Positions 14,184 to 23,858 of a stretch of 59,701 bases of DNA are shown piece by piece; the stretch's first letter is position 1, and each line of letters starts with the position of its first letter. This DNA comes from Candidatus Omnitrophota bacterium. GTDB taxonomy: Bacteria > Hinthialibacterota > Hinthialibacteria > Hinthialibacterales > Hinthialibacteraceae. The notes below the pieces were generated by a model. It worked only from the letters and a program-made list of their open reading frames with translations, had not been told where the DNA came from and ran no database searches. The position numbers and the translations under genes are program-made. The DNA lies in NCBI GenBank assembly GCA_040755155.1, contig JBFMBP010000178.1, positions 6,357-66,057 on the forward strand. Direction: 5' to 3'.

Positions 14184-16274
14184 ATGAAACAGGTCGAGGT
14201 TGGAAAGAAAAGAAATATTGCCGTAGTTGGCCATCACGGGGCGGGCAAAACCTCCCTGCTGGAAGCCATCCTTTATTACGCCGGCGTCGTCGACCGGTTG
14301 GGGCGCATCGACGATCGGAATACCTACGCCGACTACCTCGATGAAGAGAAAGAAAAGAAGCATACCCTGACGTCGAAAATTCTCCATTGCAGTTATAACG
14401 GCTATGAACTGAATTTCATCGATACGCCTGGCTACAGCGATTTCATCGGCGATATCAAAGGCGCGCTTCATGCGGCGGACGGCGCGCTCGTGGTCATCAA
14501 CGCCCAAAACGGGGTGGAGGTGGAGACGGAAAAGATATGGGATTATCTGGAAGAATATAAAATTCCGCGTGTTGTCGTCGTCAACAAGATGGACAAGGAA
14601 CGCGCCGATTTCGACGCCTGTCTTTCCTCGCTGGAAAGCGTCCTCGGCGCCAAGGTTTGCCCCGTGCGCTTGCCGTTGGGTAAGGAAAATTCCTTCAAGG
14701 GCGTCATTGACCTCGTCTTGGACAAAGTGATCTCTTTCGACGCCAAGGGCGGCGTCGAGAAACAGACTCCGATTCCCGACGATTTAAAAGACGAAGTGGC
14801 GGATTACCGCCAAAAAATGATCGAATCTTCCGTCGAAACCAATGAAGAATTGATGGAGCGTTACTTCAATGACGAGAAGATATCCGACGATGAAATCCGC
14901 AAAGGGCTGAAAGACGGCGCTTTGTCCGGCGCGGTGGTTCCCATCTTCGCCACCGACGCTTTCAACTGTATTGGAATTCAATCTCTGCTCGATGGTTTGG
15001 TCAACTACATCCCCAATCCTCTCGATCGGAAAACCTATCATGCTCTCCGTCGGGGCAAGGAGGATGTCGTCGAGATGGAGATGAAGGAAGACGGCGACAG
15101 CGTCGGCTTCGTCTACAAAAGTTTCATCGATCCCTTCGCCGGAAAAGTATCGTTCGTTCGGCTCTTCAGCGGCGTGTTCAACGGCGAAATGGAATGGGTG
15201 AACCGCAGCAAGGAAAAGCGCATCCGCGTAGGACATATCCTCTCTGTGAACGGCAAAAAATTCACGGCCATCAACCGCGCCGAGACGGGCGATATCGTCG
15301 CCCTATCGAAATTGGACGACTTCGAAACTAACGATACGGTCTCGATGTCGCAAGGGGATATTCTCGTGGTTCCTACGAAATATCCCCAGCCTCCGGTCAA
15401 AATGGCTCTCCATGCGGCGGATAAGAACGAAGAGGACAAAGTCGGCAACGTCCTCCATAAGATCGTTTCCGGCGATCCGACGATATCCGTCGAACGCGAC
15501 TATGAGACGAAAGAGACCGTCATCACCGCCCAAGGATCGATGCAAGTGGAGTTGATCGCCCAACGCCTGCGCAATCAATTCAAACTGAATGTAGAATTGA
15601 CCACTCCCAAGGTGGCCTATCGCGAAACCGTTACAGCTCAGAGCGAAGGCAGCTACCGCCATAAAAAGCAATCTGGCGGCCGCGGCCAATTCGGAGAGGT
15701 TCATCTCCGTCTCAAGCCCTTGGAGCGCGGCAAGCAATACGAATTCGTCAACAGCATCTTCGGCGGCTCCATTCCTACGAAATTCGTTCCCGCTGTGGAG
15801 AAAGGCATCGTCGAAGCCATGTCGCGGGGCATCCTCGCGGGCTATCCGGTAGTGGATATCAGCGTTGAAGTCTACGACGGAAAATTTCATGATGTCGATT
15901 CTTCGGAAATGGCGTTCAAAATCGCTTCTTCCATGTGTTTCCGCCAAGTAGCGAATGCCGGTTGCAAACCTATTTTGCTGGAACCGATCATGAACGTGCG
16001 CGTGACGATTCCCGAAGCCTATATGGGCGACGTAATGGGCGACCTCAACTCCCGCCGAGGCCGGGTTATGGGTATGGACGCCGCCAAAGGCAAGCAGATT
16101 ATCCGCGCCCAGGTTCCTCTCGCCGAAATGTACACCTATTCCATCGATCTCCGCTCCATCACTCAAGGACGCGGCGGTTTCGAGATGGAATTCTCCCATT
16201 ACGATCCGGTTCCCAAGGAGATCGAACAGAAAATCGTGGCGGAAAGCAAGATGGAAGAGATCGAGGAGGAGTAG
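14184..16274 (+). CDS. EF-G-like translational GTPase (FusA2-type)
   Basis: A 696-residue GTPase with all five EF-G domains. G1 is GHHGAGKT (16-23), where housekeeping EF-G has AHIDAGKT; G3 is DTPGYSD (80 on), G4 is NKMD (134-137). The domain III-IV region includes SGGRGQFGEVHLRL, HDVDSSEMAF and domain V has GDVMGDLNSRRGRVMGMD. The switch I region is HTLTSKI rather than the classic RGITI. These changes place it in the second EF-G branch (EF-G2/FusA2-like), whose members may bind GTP on ribosomes but do not replace EF-G. AAGGAGCG before the ATG. Not in a str operon, which supports paralogue status. Confidence 0.85.
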   Translation: MKQVEVGKKRNIAVVGHHGAGKTSLLEAILYYAGVVDRLGRIDDRNTYADYLDEEKEKKHTLTSKILHCSYNGYELNFIDTPGYSDFIGDIKGALHAADGALVVINAQNGVEVETEKIWDYLEEYKIPRVVVVNKMDKERADFDACLSSLESVLGAKVCPVRLPLGKENSFKGVIDLVLDKVISFDAKGGVEKQTPIPDDLKDEVADYRQKMIESSVETNEELMERYFNDEKISDDEIRKGLKDGALSGAVVPIFATDAFNCIGIQSLLDGLVNYIPNPLDRKTYHALRRGKEDVVEMEMKEDGDSVGFVYKSFIDPFAGKVSFVRLFSGVFNGEMEWVNRSKEKRIRVGHILSVNGKKFTAINRAETGDIVALSKLDDFETNDTVSMSQGDILVVPTKYPQPPVKMALHAADKNEEDKVGNVLHKIVSGDPTISVERDYETKETVITAQGSMQVELIAQRLRNQFKLNVELTTPKVAYRETVTAQSEGSYRHKKQSGGRGQFGEVHLRLKPLERGKQYEFVNSIFGGSIPTKFVPAVEKGIVEAMSRGILAGYPVVDISVEVYDGKFHDVDSSEMAFKIASSMCFRQVANAGCKPILLEPIMNVRVTIPEAYMGDVMGDLNSRRGRVMGMDAAKGKQIIRAQVPLAEMYTYSIDLRSITQGRGGFEMEFSHYDPVPKEIEQKIVAESKMEEIEEE

Positions 16275-16350
16275 TTTAAAGGTATTGACCTCTTTGCCGA
16301 TACTTCAAAATAGATCAAGGCTATTGAGGAGCGAGGCGAAGAGTTGGATT

Positions 16351-16557
16351 ATGTCCATTCAACGGAATAAAGACGATTCGGCGAGGTTGGAACGAACGCC
16401 GTATAACAGCAAAGCGGATTATCGCGATATCGATCTATCGTTCCGCAATCGCTTGGACGCGATGGTTCCTGCGCCGTTGGCGATGCGTATTCAAAGCCTA
16501 TTGCGCAGCCAGTTGCGGAATGAGGCGGAGGAGGAAAAAGACGCGATTCCTTCCTGA
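16351..16557 (+). CDS. Small charged protein, unknown
   Basis: A 68-residue frame following the GTPase on the same strand: MSIQRNKDDSARLERTPYNS, then DLSFRNRLDAMVPAPLAMRI and an acidic end EEEKDAIPS. GAGGCGAAGAG precedes the ATG, though spacing is long; a TTG at 16285 is an alternative. No family recognised. The GC-rich hairpin right after it supports a real transcript end. Confidence 0.4.
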   Translation: MSIQRNKDDSARLERTPYNSKADYRDIDLSFRNRLDAMVPAPLAMRIQSLLRSQLRNEAEEEKDAIPS

Positions 16558-16588
16558 ATCCGCTGATAATATATTCGATGATGAAGAA

Positions 16589-16613
16589 GAGGGGCGGCCT
16601 GCAAGCCGCCCCT
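16589..16613. terminator. GC-rich hairpin between convergent genes
   Basis: GGGGCGGC-ctgcaa-GCCGCCCC, an 8-bp GC-only stem followed by CTCGTTCGTT. Lies between genes facing each other and could serve both; no clean T-run. Confidence 0.55.
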
Positions 16614-16706
16614 CGTTCGTTACGGCTCAATCGGCGAAATGCGCCAAACAAAAGAGCGAGGCCGTTCTCCAGCCCCGCCCATGTCCATCCATTGATATAA
16701 AATCCC

Positions 16707-16740
16707 GTAGGGTGGGCTCAAAGCGAAGCGTAGCCCGCCA
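16707..16740. repeat. GGTGGGCT palindrome family, copy 6
   Basis: GTAGGGTGGGCTCAAAGCGA then AGCGTAGCCCGCCA. Twenty bases beyond the stop of the large secreted gene at 16760, mirroring copy 7 beyond its paralogue. Confidence 0.85.
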
Positions 16741-16759
16741 TTCATTCTCAAACGCCCGA

Positions 16760-19700
16760 TCAGTACAACGGCCAATCCGCAACATCCACGAAAACTTCGA
16801 ATTGGGATAGCGTGAAGTAATCGAACTCCGCCAAGCTGTAATTTTCGGATCCCGAAATCTTCGTAAAGAGGCCGATGCGGGTGGCTTGCCGCTTCTCTGT
16901 TACCGGAGCGCCAACCAACTGCCATGACCGGCCCGGCAACTGGGCGCTGAAGATCAACTCGTCACCCCGGCGCGTAACCGCGATAACAGCGTTGACGTCG
17001 CCCGCAGCGACGGCGTTGAGCCAATCCAATTCATCCGTGAATTGATGATAATTCAAAACGCCCAAGGAGCCTACATTCGTCAGTTCGACGCGCATATCGT
17101 CCGCATTGAAGCCGAAAAGATATTCGTCGCCGGAAACGTTGGCGTCGTTGGCGGCGTTATAGGCTGCGAAGAGACCGACGTTGAAGTCCGTCCAGGTGAA
17201 GGTTTCAGCGAGGTTGTACTTCGTTTCCATGCGCCAATCGCCGGTGGGGACGTCCGTGCGCAAGATCATCGGCGCCCGGCGGCCGTTGGACCATTCGTTG
17301 AATTTATCCGCCATGCTCATGGTATCCGCCCCGAAGGTAAGGATGCCGTTTGCCAAGGCAAGAGTTACGCCTTCTTTATAATTGGTATTCAACGAAGCGT
17401 CGCTGCCGTATTCCACAACCCAAGGCGAAGCCACGGCGCTGCCGTTGAAATCGTCCTTCTGGGATTGAGGATCCTTGCCAAAGAGCCAAACCTGGTTCAC
17501 GACGCTTGAGTCGCCGTGAATAACGTCCGCTAATGGCAATCCGATATCCGCCAATCCGTTAAATAGGATAAATTTCAACCCTTCGGGCGAGGTTATCGTA
17601 TAGGTGACGGTCTTCGACGCCGTGATGGCGCTGATATCCCAGAGGATGGAGTTATCCAACAACTGTCCGCCGTCGCTGATATTGGTTACGATCAAGCCGG
17701 GAGGCAGAAACTCCTCCATGAATGGTTTATAGGAGCCGTAAATCACATCGGTTTTTAAGGAAACGGTAAACGCCTGGCTTGGTTTGAAAAATCCATCCTG
17801 CGTCAATTGCCGAGAAACCCTGCCGACGCCGCTTACCCGCACTACTTCTAAGCGCTCGAATCCAGCGCAATCGTGATAACCAGCTGGCAAGTCGGGGAAA
17901 GCCACGACAATCGAATGGACTCCCCCGGAAACCGGGAACGGTCCAACGCTGTAGATCTTGAACAGGTCGAAACCACGGGTATCGGGCGCGTAAATTTCTC
18001 CTTTAAACTTGTTGTCGACGTAGATATCGACCAGGGAAGGTCCGGTATAATCCCAGCCGGTATTGATGGACAAATTCAAATACAACACTTGGTCTCCCGC
18101 TCCCAGATCGAAGGTATATCGCCACCAATCGCCGGCGGAGATTCCACGCCCGATGCTGGTAGCGTCGCCCCGATGTTCGAGCGCGACGGTGTCGTTATCC
18201 CGGTAATCGTCCAGATCGTAAGAGCCGCCCCGCGTTCCCGTTAAATTCGTTTCGTGAAAATCGGCGTTAGCGGGAAAAGCGAATTCCGAGTCGAACGCTG
18301 GAGTCGAGTTATCAGCGGTAGAACGCTTATAAAGAACCGAGCTGGGAACGCCTACCATCCCTTTGGCGTAATGCGCGCCGAGTTCGCCTTCCGTCGGATA
18401 ATTCTTGCTGTTGACCGGACTGCCGCTGAAATCGTAATCGACGGCTTCCCGATAAATATACGGCAGAAGAATGCTGATGGAGGAATCTCCCCCAATCCGA
18501 TCCTGATCCTCTCCAAAAACGCCGGAGAAGTTTTCCACTCGGCTTTGAATCAAGCGGGGCGGCGTGATCGTGTAAGTCAACGTCAGCGATTGGCTGAGAT
18601 TGCTCAAATCCCAAACGATGGTTCCGTCGTTAGCGGCGCCGCCGTTGGAAATATCCGTTACTTTCCATATTTTGGGATATCCTTCCACCACATTCAAAGA
18701 GGCGATCGTCCCGCTGACAGTAACAGGCAGTTTAACCAGGATAGGCTTATTGGCTTCAAAATTGTCCACCGTAATGTCGCGGTTGATGGTGGCGCGATTG
18801 GCGGCCAGCCCGCGAATCGATAAATTATCCACATAAATTAATCCCGGCGGAGCGCTGTCCAAATTGTACCCGAATTGCACGTAGCGCGGTCCATCGCCAA
18901 AGGCCGGGAAATCGCGCTGATCGACAAGAATCCATCCGCCTTCGCCAAGATTCTTGTACATCAGCAAAATATGGTCTCCGCTGACTTCAGCGCGAATACG
19001 ATGCGGCTTGGAACCTAACGGCAGCGTCAAATCGCATGGTCCTTCGCTGGGAACGGTGTTCGATCCGTTAAAATAATGGGTGGTTTGGCGCAGGAAATAA
19101 TTGTGGCGGGTGAAAATCCCATTGCCCGTCGAGGCGTCGGCGCCCACGAGAGGCCAAAACGAGAAACGGCCTACGATATCGTTCTGATAGAAGAAATCGA
19201 ATTCCACGACGTAATCGTTGGGCAATTGCTTGTCTAAACGCAGCCAATGGTTACTGCCGCCCGTCCATTCGATCCGGCCATTCTGCGCGTAAACTGGACC
19301 GCCTGTGGACATATCCACTAGTTCCGGCCATGCCGTAGAAGGAGCAATGTTGGAAGGATTGTCAAAAGTATTGCTGTAACTGAAGGTGGAAACTTCTTTG
19401 TAACTGACGGCCAGGTTATCCACATAAATCAATCCAGCCGGAGCGCTGTCCAAGTTGTATCCCAGTTGAATGTAGCGCGGCCCGTCGCCAAACGGCGGAA
19501 AATCGCGCTGATCGATCAGTATCCAGCCGCCTTCGCCGAGTTTCTTGTACATCAGCAGGATATGGTCGCCGCTGACTTCGGCGCGAATCCGGTGCGGATT
19601 GGAACCCAATGGCAGCGTCAAGTCGCACGGCCCTTCGCTGGGGACGGTATTCGATCCGTTGAAATAATGGGTGGTTTGGCGCAGGAAATAATTATGGCGA

Positions 19701-20044
19701 GTGAAAATCCCATTGCCCGTCGAAGCGTCGGCGCCCACCAACGGCCAAAACGAAAAGCGGCCCACGACGTCGTTTTGATAGAAGAAATCGAATTCCACCG
19801 TATATTCGAGCGGCAGTTCTTTGTCCAATCGCAGCCAGTGATTGCTCCCTCCCGTCCATTCCAGACGGCCATTCTGCGCAGCAACCGGGCCGCCTGTGGA
19901 CATATCCACCCATTCCGGCCAGGCGGTGTTAACAACAGGGCTGCTGGGATTGTCGAAATTATTGCTGTATTGAACGGCCGCCATACCCGGCGCAGCCGCC
20001 AAAACCATAAGCGCTAATCCTAAAATTATACTTTTTCCGCTCAT
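16760..20044 (-). CDS. Giant secreted multi-domain protein A (tandem paralogue)
   Basis: A 1,094-residue exported protein. Signal peptide MSGKSIILGLALMVLAAAPG. Residues about 25-215 and 220-415 are two near-identical laminin-G/concanavalin-like repeats (each with NYFLRQTTHYFNGSNTVPSE and DGPRYxQxGYNLDSAP). Then a DUF11-like beta domain (VTDISNGGAANDGTIVWDLS), a CBM6/35-like module (GDWWRYTFDLGAGDQVLYLN, VDIYVDNKFKGE), a second DUF11-like domain (VTNISDGGQLLDNSILWDIS), and a C-terminal DUF1349-like sheet domain (SPWVVEYGSDASLN to DFNVGLFAAYN). All domains bind rather than cut; no catalytic residues seen. AGGAGG before the ATG. Probable role: adhesion to or display on polysaccharide. The first repeat pair arose by internal duplication. 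Confidence 0.7.
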   Translation of the reverse strand: MSGKSIILGLALMVLAAAPGMAAVQYSNNFDNPSSPVVNTAWPEWVDMSTGGPVAAQNGRLEWTGGSNHWLRLDKELPLEYTVEFDFFYQNDVVGRFSFWPLVGADASTGNGIFTRHNYFLRQTTHYFNGSNTVPSEGPCDLTLPLGSNPHRIRAEVSGDHILLMYKKLGEGGWILIDQRDFPPFGDGPRYIQLGYNLDSAPAGLIYVDNLAVSYKEVSTFSYSNTFDNPSNIAPSTAWPELVDMSTGGPVYAQNGRIEWTGGSNHWLRLDKQLPNDYVVEFDFFYQNDIVGRFSFWPLVGADASTGNGIFTRHNYFLRQTTHYFNGSNTVPSEGPCDLTLPLGSKPHRIRAEVSGDHILLMYKNLGEGGWILVDQRDFPAFGDGPRYVQFGYNLDSAPPGLIYVDNLSIRGLAANRATINRDITVDNFEANKPILVKLPVTVSGTIASLNVVEGYPKIWKVTDISNGGAANDGTIVWDLSNLSQSLTLTYTITPPRLIQSRVENFSGVFGEDQDRIGGDSSISILLPYIYREAVDYDFSGSPVNSKNYPTEGELGAHYAKGMVGVPSSVLYKRSTADNSTPAFDSEFAFPANADFHETNLTGTRGGSYDLDDYRDNDTVALEHRGDATSIGRGISAGDWWRYTFDLGAGDQVLYLNLSINTGWDYTGPSLVDIYVDNKFKGEIYAPDTRGFDLFKIYSVGPFPVSGGVHSIVVAFPDLPAGYHDCAGFERLEVVRVSGVGRVSRQLTQDGFFKPSQAFTVSLKTDVIYGSYKPFMEEFLPPGLIVTNISDGGQLLDNSILWDISAITASKTVTYTITSPEGLKFILFNGLADIGLPLADVIHGDSSVVNQVWLFGKDPQSQKDDFNGSAVASPWVVEYGSDASLNTNYKEGVTLALANGILTFGADTMSMADKFNEWSNGRRAPMILRTDVPTGDWRMETKYNLAETFTWTDFNVGLFAAYNAANDANVSGDEYLFGFNADDMRVELTNVGSLGVLNYHQFTDELDWLNAVAAGDVNAVIAVTRRGDELIFSAQLPGRSWQLVGAPVTEKRQATRIGLFTKISGSENYSLAEFDYFTLSQFEVFVDVADWPLY

Positions 20045-20217
20045 AAAAATGTACCTCCTGTTCGATTGGCTTTTCGTTCGATTTCAAATTGGCTTTAGCG
20101 ATTCAATCGTTTTTCATTTCTCCGTTATCATCTATCCTCCTTACTAAAAGATTTTTGTTTCGCTGGGAAAAAAATATCGACTTTTTTGCTATTGAATATT
20201 CCAATGAATTTGTCAAT

Positions 20218-20244
20218 GGGGCGGAGCCGTTGCAGCTCCGCCCC
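20218..20244. terminator. GC-rich hairpin downstream of giant protein B
   Basis: GGGGCGGAGC / GCTCCGCCCC, a 10-bp perfect stem. It follows the repeat after the paralogue, as the hairpin at 16589 does for protein A, so gene-repeat-hairpin is a duplicated layout. Confidence 0.55.
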
Positions 20245-20275
20245 TCCGATGACAATTCATTGAAAAAAAAAAACC

Positions 20276-20308
20276 GTAGGGTGGGCTTAAAGCGAAGCGT
20301 AGCCCACC
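20276..20308. repeat. GGTGGGCT palindrome family, copy 7
   Basis: GTAGGGTGGGCTTAAAGCGA then AGCGTAGCCCACC. Ten bases beyond the stop of giant protein B. Confidence 0.85.
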
Positions 20309-20317
20309 AACGCCCGA

Positions 20318-23300
20318 TCAATACAATGCCCAATCCGCTACGTCCACGAAAACCTCAAATTGAGATAGCGTGAAGTAATCGAAATCGGCCAAACTGTAGT
20401 TCTCGGATCCCGAAATCTTGGTGAAGAGGCCGATGCGGGTGGCTTGCCGCTTCTCCGTAACCGGTGCTCCGACCAGCTGCCATGACCGTCCAGGCGTTTG
20501 AGCGCTGAAGATCAACTCGTTGCCTCGGCGCGTAACCGCGAAGGCGGCGTTGACGTCGCCTCCCATGACGGCGTCGAGCCAATCCAACTCGTCTGTGAAT
20601 TGATGATACTGCAGAACGCCAAAGGCGCCTTTATTGGTCAGTTCGACGCGGATATCCCCCGAATTGAAGCCGAAGAGATACTCGTCGCCGGAGACGTTCG
20701 TATCATTGGCGGCGTTATAGGCTACGACGAGACCGACGTTGAAGTTCGTCCAGGTGAAGGTGTCTGTGAAAGTGCATTTCGTCTCGATGCGCCAATCGCC
20801 GGCGGGGACGTCCGTGCGCAGAATCATCGGCGCGCGGCGGCCATTGGACCATTCGTTGAATTTGTCCGCCGTTCCGATGGTGTCCGCTCCCAAAGTAAGG
20901 ATGCCTCCGTCCAAAGTAAGGGTTACGCCTTCTTTATAATTCGTATTCAAAGAAGCGTCGTTGCCATATTCCACAAGCCAGGGCGAAGCCACGGCGCTGC
21001 CGTTGAAATCGTCCTTCTGAGATTGAGGATCCTTGCCGAAGAGCCAAACCTGATTCACGACGCTCGCATCGCCGAAAGTAACTTCCGCCAGCGGCAAGCC
21101 GGTATCGTAGAGTCCATTGAAAAGTAGGAACTTGGCGCCTGCGGGGGGTTGTATCGTATAAGTGATGCTCTTGCTGGCTGTTATATCGGGCAATGTCCAA
21201 ACGATATTCGCGCCGTCGACGGCGCCGCCGTCGCTGACGTTTGTAACGGTTGAACCCGGAGGAACATTCTCTACGACGACCGGGGAATAGGTTCCGTAGG
21301 TCTTTTGCGCATTAAGCGTAACCTTCAGCGGATTGGCGGGATCGAAGAATCCGTCCGCCGTCAATTGCCGCGAAACGTTGCCTATGCCCTTTAATCGAAC
21401 CACTTCCATGCGGCCAATGCCGTCGGGAACCACTGCTCCAGGAAGAGCGACCACGATAGCATGTTCGCCGCCGCTGACTTCGAACGGGCCTACAGTAAAG
21501 AAATAATAGGCGTTAAAAGCCGTATTGGGCGCCAGCATTGCGCCTTTGAACTTATTGTCCACATAAATGTCTACGGGACATTCGCCTTGGCCCCAGGTAT
21601 TGATGCTGAGATTGATCAGCAGAACCTGATTGCCTTCTCCGAGATCGAAGGTATAGCGGAACCAGTCGCCCGCTGTCATCGTTTCGCTGCCTACTCCCGC
21701 GTTGGTGTCGCTGGCGCCATGTTCCAAAACGATTTCGCCTAGATCCCGATAATCCTCGAACGTGTAGCTGCCGCCGCGGCCTCCCGTCATGATCGCCGAT
21801 CGGAAGTCGGCGTTGGCCGGGAAAGTGAAGACCGTGTCGACCGCGGGGACGCTTCCGTCGCCGGGCCGTTGATAGGCGACGTCAGACGGAATGCCGTCCA
21901 TGCCTTGCGCATAGCGGACGCCGTAATCGGCTCCCGCGGGATATTTCTTTCCGTTCACCGGACTGCCGCTGAAGTCGTAGTCGATCGTCTCGCGATAGAG
22001 ATAAGGCAATTTGATCGCAATCGCCGTATCGCCGGAAATGCGTTCTTCCCCTTCGCCCGAATCGACGCTGCCGGAAAATCCCGCTACCCGGCTTCGAATC
22101 AATCGCGGAGGAACGGCATTATAGGTCAACGTCAACGACTGGCTGACATTAGCAAGCGTCCAGATAATATTTCCGTCGGATACGACGCCATTGTTGGAAA
22201 TATTGGATACCGACCAGCCTTCGGGAATGCCTTCTGAAATGGAAATAGAGGGCAGAGTTCCCGTCACAGTCACCTTCAAACTGACGGGTACGGGCGTATT
22301 GGCGGTGAAATTCGCCGCGCCCACTGCGCGATCCACTGTGGCCCGGTTGGCAGCCAATTCGTTGACGACGATATTATCGACGTAAATCAAGCCCGCCGTT
22401 CCGCCATCGTGATTGTAGCCAAGTTGGATATAACGCGGATTATCGACATGGGGAAAATCGCGCTCGTCTACCAATATCCAGCCGCCTGCGCCGCGATCTT
22501 TGAAGAGGAAAGCGACATGATCGCCGGTGATTTCGAAGCGAAGACGATGCGGATTGGCGCCGATGGGCAGCGTCAAATCCCTCGGCCCCTCGCTGGGAAC
22601 CGTATCCGCTCCGTTGAAGAAGTGGGTGTTTTTGCGAACGAAGTAATTATATCGCTCGAAAATGCTGTCGCCCGGTATGCAGAAAGGCCATACGGAGAAG
22701 CGGCCATTGGTGTTTTCCTGGTAGAAGAAATCGAATTCGTACACGTATTGATTCGGCATCTCCTTGTCCAGACGAATCCAGTCGTTGTTGCCGCCAGTAG
22801 CGTCCCATTGGAGACGGTTGTTGACGGCTTGCAGAGTCCCCCCAGTGAAGATGATCCATTCCGGCCAGGCGGTTTGGACGTTGGCGCTGCTGGGATTGTC
22901 AAAGTTATTGCTGTAACTGAACAGATTCTGCGACCGGTAGCTCAAAACAATATTGTCAACATAGACCAAGCCCGCCGCTCCGCTGTCGTGGTTGAATCCC
23001 AGTTGTATATAGCGAGGATTATCGATATGAGGGAAATCCCGCTCGTCAACTAATATCCATCCGCCTTCGCCGCGATCCTTGAAGAGAAAAGCGACATGAT
23101 CGCCCGTAATTTCGAATCGAAGACGATGAGGCTTTTCTCCAAGAGGAAGCGTCAAGTCTCTCGGCCCTTCGCTGGGCACTGTATCCGCTCCGTTGAAGAA
23201 ATGAGTATTTTTTCGGATGAAATAATTGTAACGATCGAAGATGCTGTCGCCTTCTTTACAGAAAGGCCATACGGAGAATCTCCCATTGACTCCCGCTTGG

Positions 23301-23575
23301 TGGAAATAATCGAACTCGAATACATACTCGTTCGGAACTTCTTGGTTTAGACGGATCCAGTCGTTGTTGCCGCCGGAATTGTCCCATTCGATTCGTCCAT
23401 TGACAGCCTGCATGGTTCCGTTGGCGAAGATAATCCACTCCGGCCAGGCGGTTTGGACATTCGGGCTGCTGGGATTCTCGAAATCGTTGCTGTATTGAAC
23501 CCCGGCGAAGCCCGGCGCCGCCGCCAAAACCAGTAAAGCCAATCCTAATCCTAATGAAATCCGTTTACTGCTCAT
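20318..23575 (-). CDS. Giant secreted multi-domain protein B (tandem paralogue)
   Basis: A 1,085-residue exported protein, domain for domain the same as protein A: signal peptide MSSKRISLGLGLALLVLAAA, two laminin-G-like repeats (NYFIRKNTHFFNGADTVPSE, FVRKNTHFFNGADTVPSEGP), DUF11-like domains, the CBM6/35-like module (GDWFRYTFDLGEGNQVLLIN), and the same DUF1349-like end (LFGKDPQSQKDDFNGSAV). The C-terminal 280 residues are nearly identical to protein A, while the N-terminal repeats differ more, so the ends have been kept alike by selection or gene conversion. GGAGG precedes the ATG; the leader GTACCTCCxGTTCGATTGG (plus-strand reading) is shared as well. Function as for A: carbohydrate or surface binding, inferred. 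Confidence 0.7.
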   Translation of the reverse strand: MSSKRISLGLGLALLVLAAAPGFAGVQYSNDFENPSSPNVQTAWPEWIIFANGTMQAVNGRIEWDNSGGNNDWIRLNQEVPNEYVFEFDYFHQAGVNGRFSVWPFCKEGDSIFDRYNYFIRKNTHFFNGADTVPSEGPRDLTLPLGEKPHRLRFEITGDHVAFLFKDRGEGGWILVDERDFPHIDNPRYIQLGFNHDSGAAGLVYVDNIVLSYRSQNLFSYSNNFDNPSSANVQTAWPEWIIFTGGTLQAVNNRLQWDATGGNNDWIRLDKEMPNQYVYEFDFFYQENTNGRFSVWPFCIPGDSIFERYNYFVRKNTHFFNGADTVPSEGPRDLTLPIGANPHRLRFEITGDHVAFLFKDRGAGGWILVDERDFPHVDNPRYIQLGYNHDGGTAGLIYVDNIVVNELAANRATVDRAVGAANFTANTPVPVSLKVTVTGTLPSISISEGIPEGWSVSNISNNGVVSDGNIIWTLANVSQSLTLTYNAVPPRLIRSRVAGFSGSVDSGEGEERISGDTAIAIKLPYLYRETIDYDFSGSPVNGKKYPAGADYGVRYAQGMDGIPSDVAYQRPGDGSVPAVDTVFTFPANADFRSAIMTGGRGGSYTFEDYRDLGEIVLEHGASDTNAGVGSETMTAGDWFRYTFDLGEGNQVLLINLSINTWGQGECPVDIYVDNKFKGAMLAPNTAFNAYYFFTVGPFEVSGGEHAIVVALPGAVVPDGIGRMEVVRLKGIGNVSRQLTADGFFDPANPLKVTLNAQKTYGTYSPVVVENVPPGSTVTNVSDGGAVDGANIVWTLPDITASKSITYTIQPPAGAKFLLFNGLYDTGLPLAEVTFGDASVVNQVWLFGKDPQSQKDDFNGSAVASPWLVEYGNDASLNTNYKEGVTLTLDGGILTLGADTIGTADKFNEWSNGRRAPMILRTDVPAGDWRIETKCTFTDTFTWTNFNVGLVVAYNAANDTNVSGDEYLFGFNSGDIRVELTNKGAFGVLQYHQFTDELDWLDAVMGGDVNAAFAVTRRGNELIFSAQTPGRSWQLVGAPVTEKRQATRIGLFTKISGSENYSLADFDYFTLSQFEVFVDVADWALY

Positions 23576-23858
23576 AACATTGTACCTCCCGTTCGATTGG
23601 AATAGTTTTCATCGTTATTTTATGGCTGGAAATGTTGTTTTCGTTTGCTTCGTCTATCACCACCCCCTTTGCTTTAAGAGTATGGGAAATATGAATTCGA
23701 AAACGAATATACAATCGAATACCGGATTCTATTTGTCAATGGGAAATGGAATTTTTTGGCAGGAAATTGAATTAATTAGATTCTTCTGGTTATTTTTTAA
23801 GATAACTATTATCAAATAAAATCAACTTTAGTCATCACGAATACTAATTTTTGGCGCA

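Noticed and set aside
15303-16199. A long antisense frame inside the EF-G-like gene
   Set aside because: Shadow of the GTPase gene; composition typical of reversed coding sequence.
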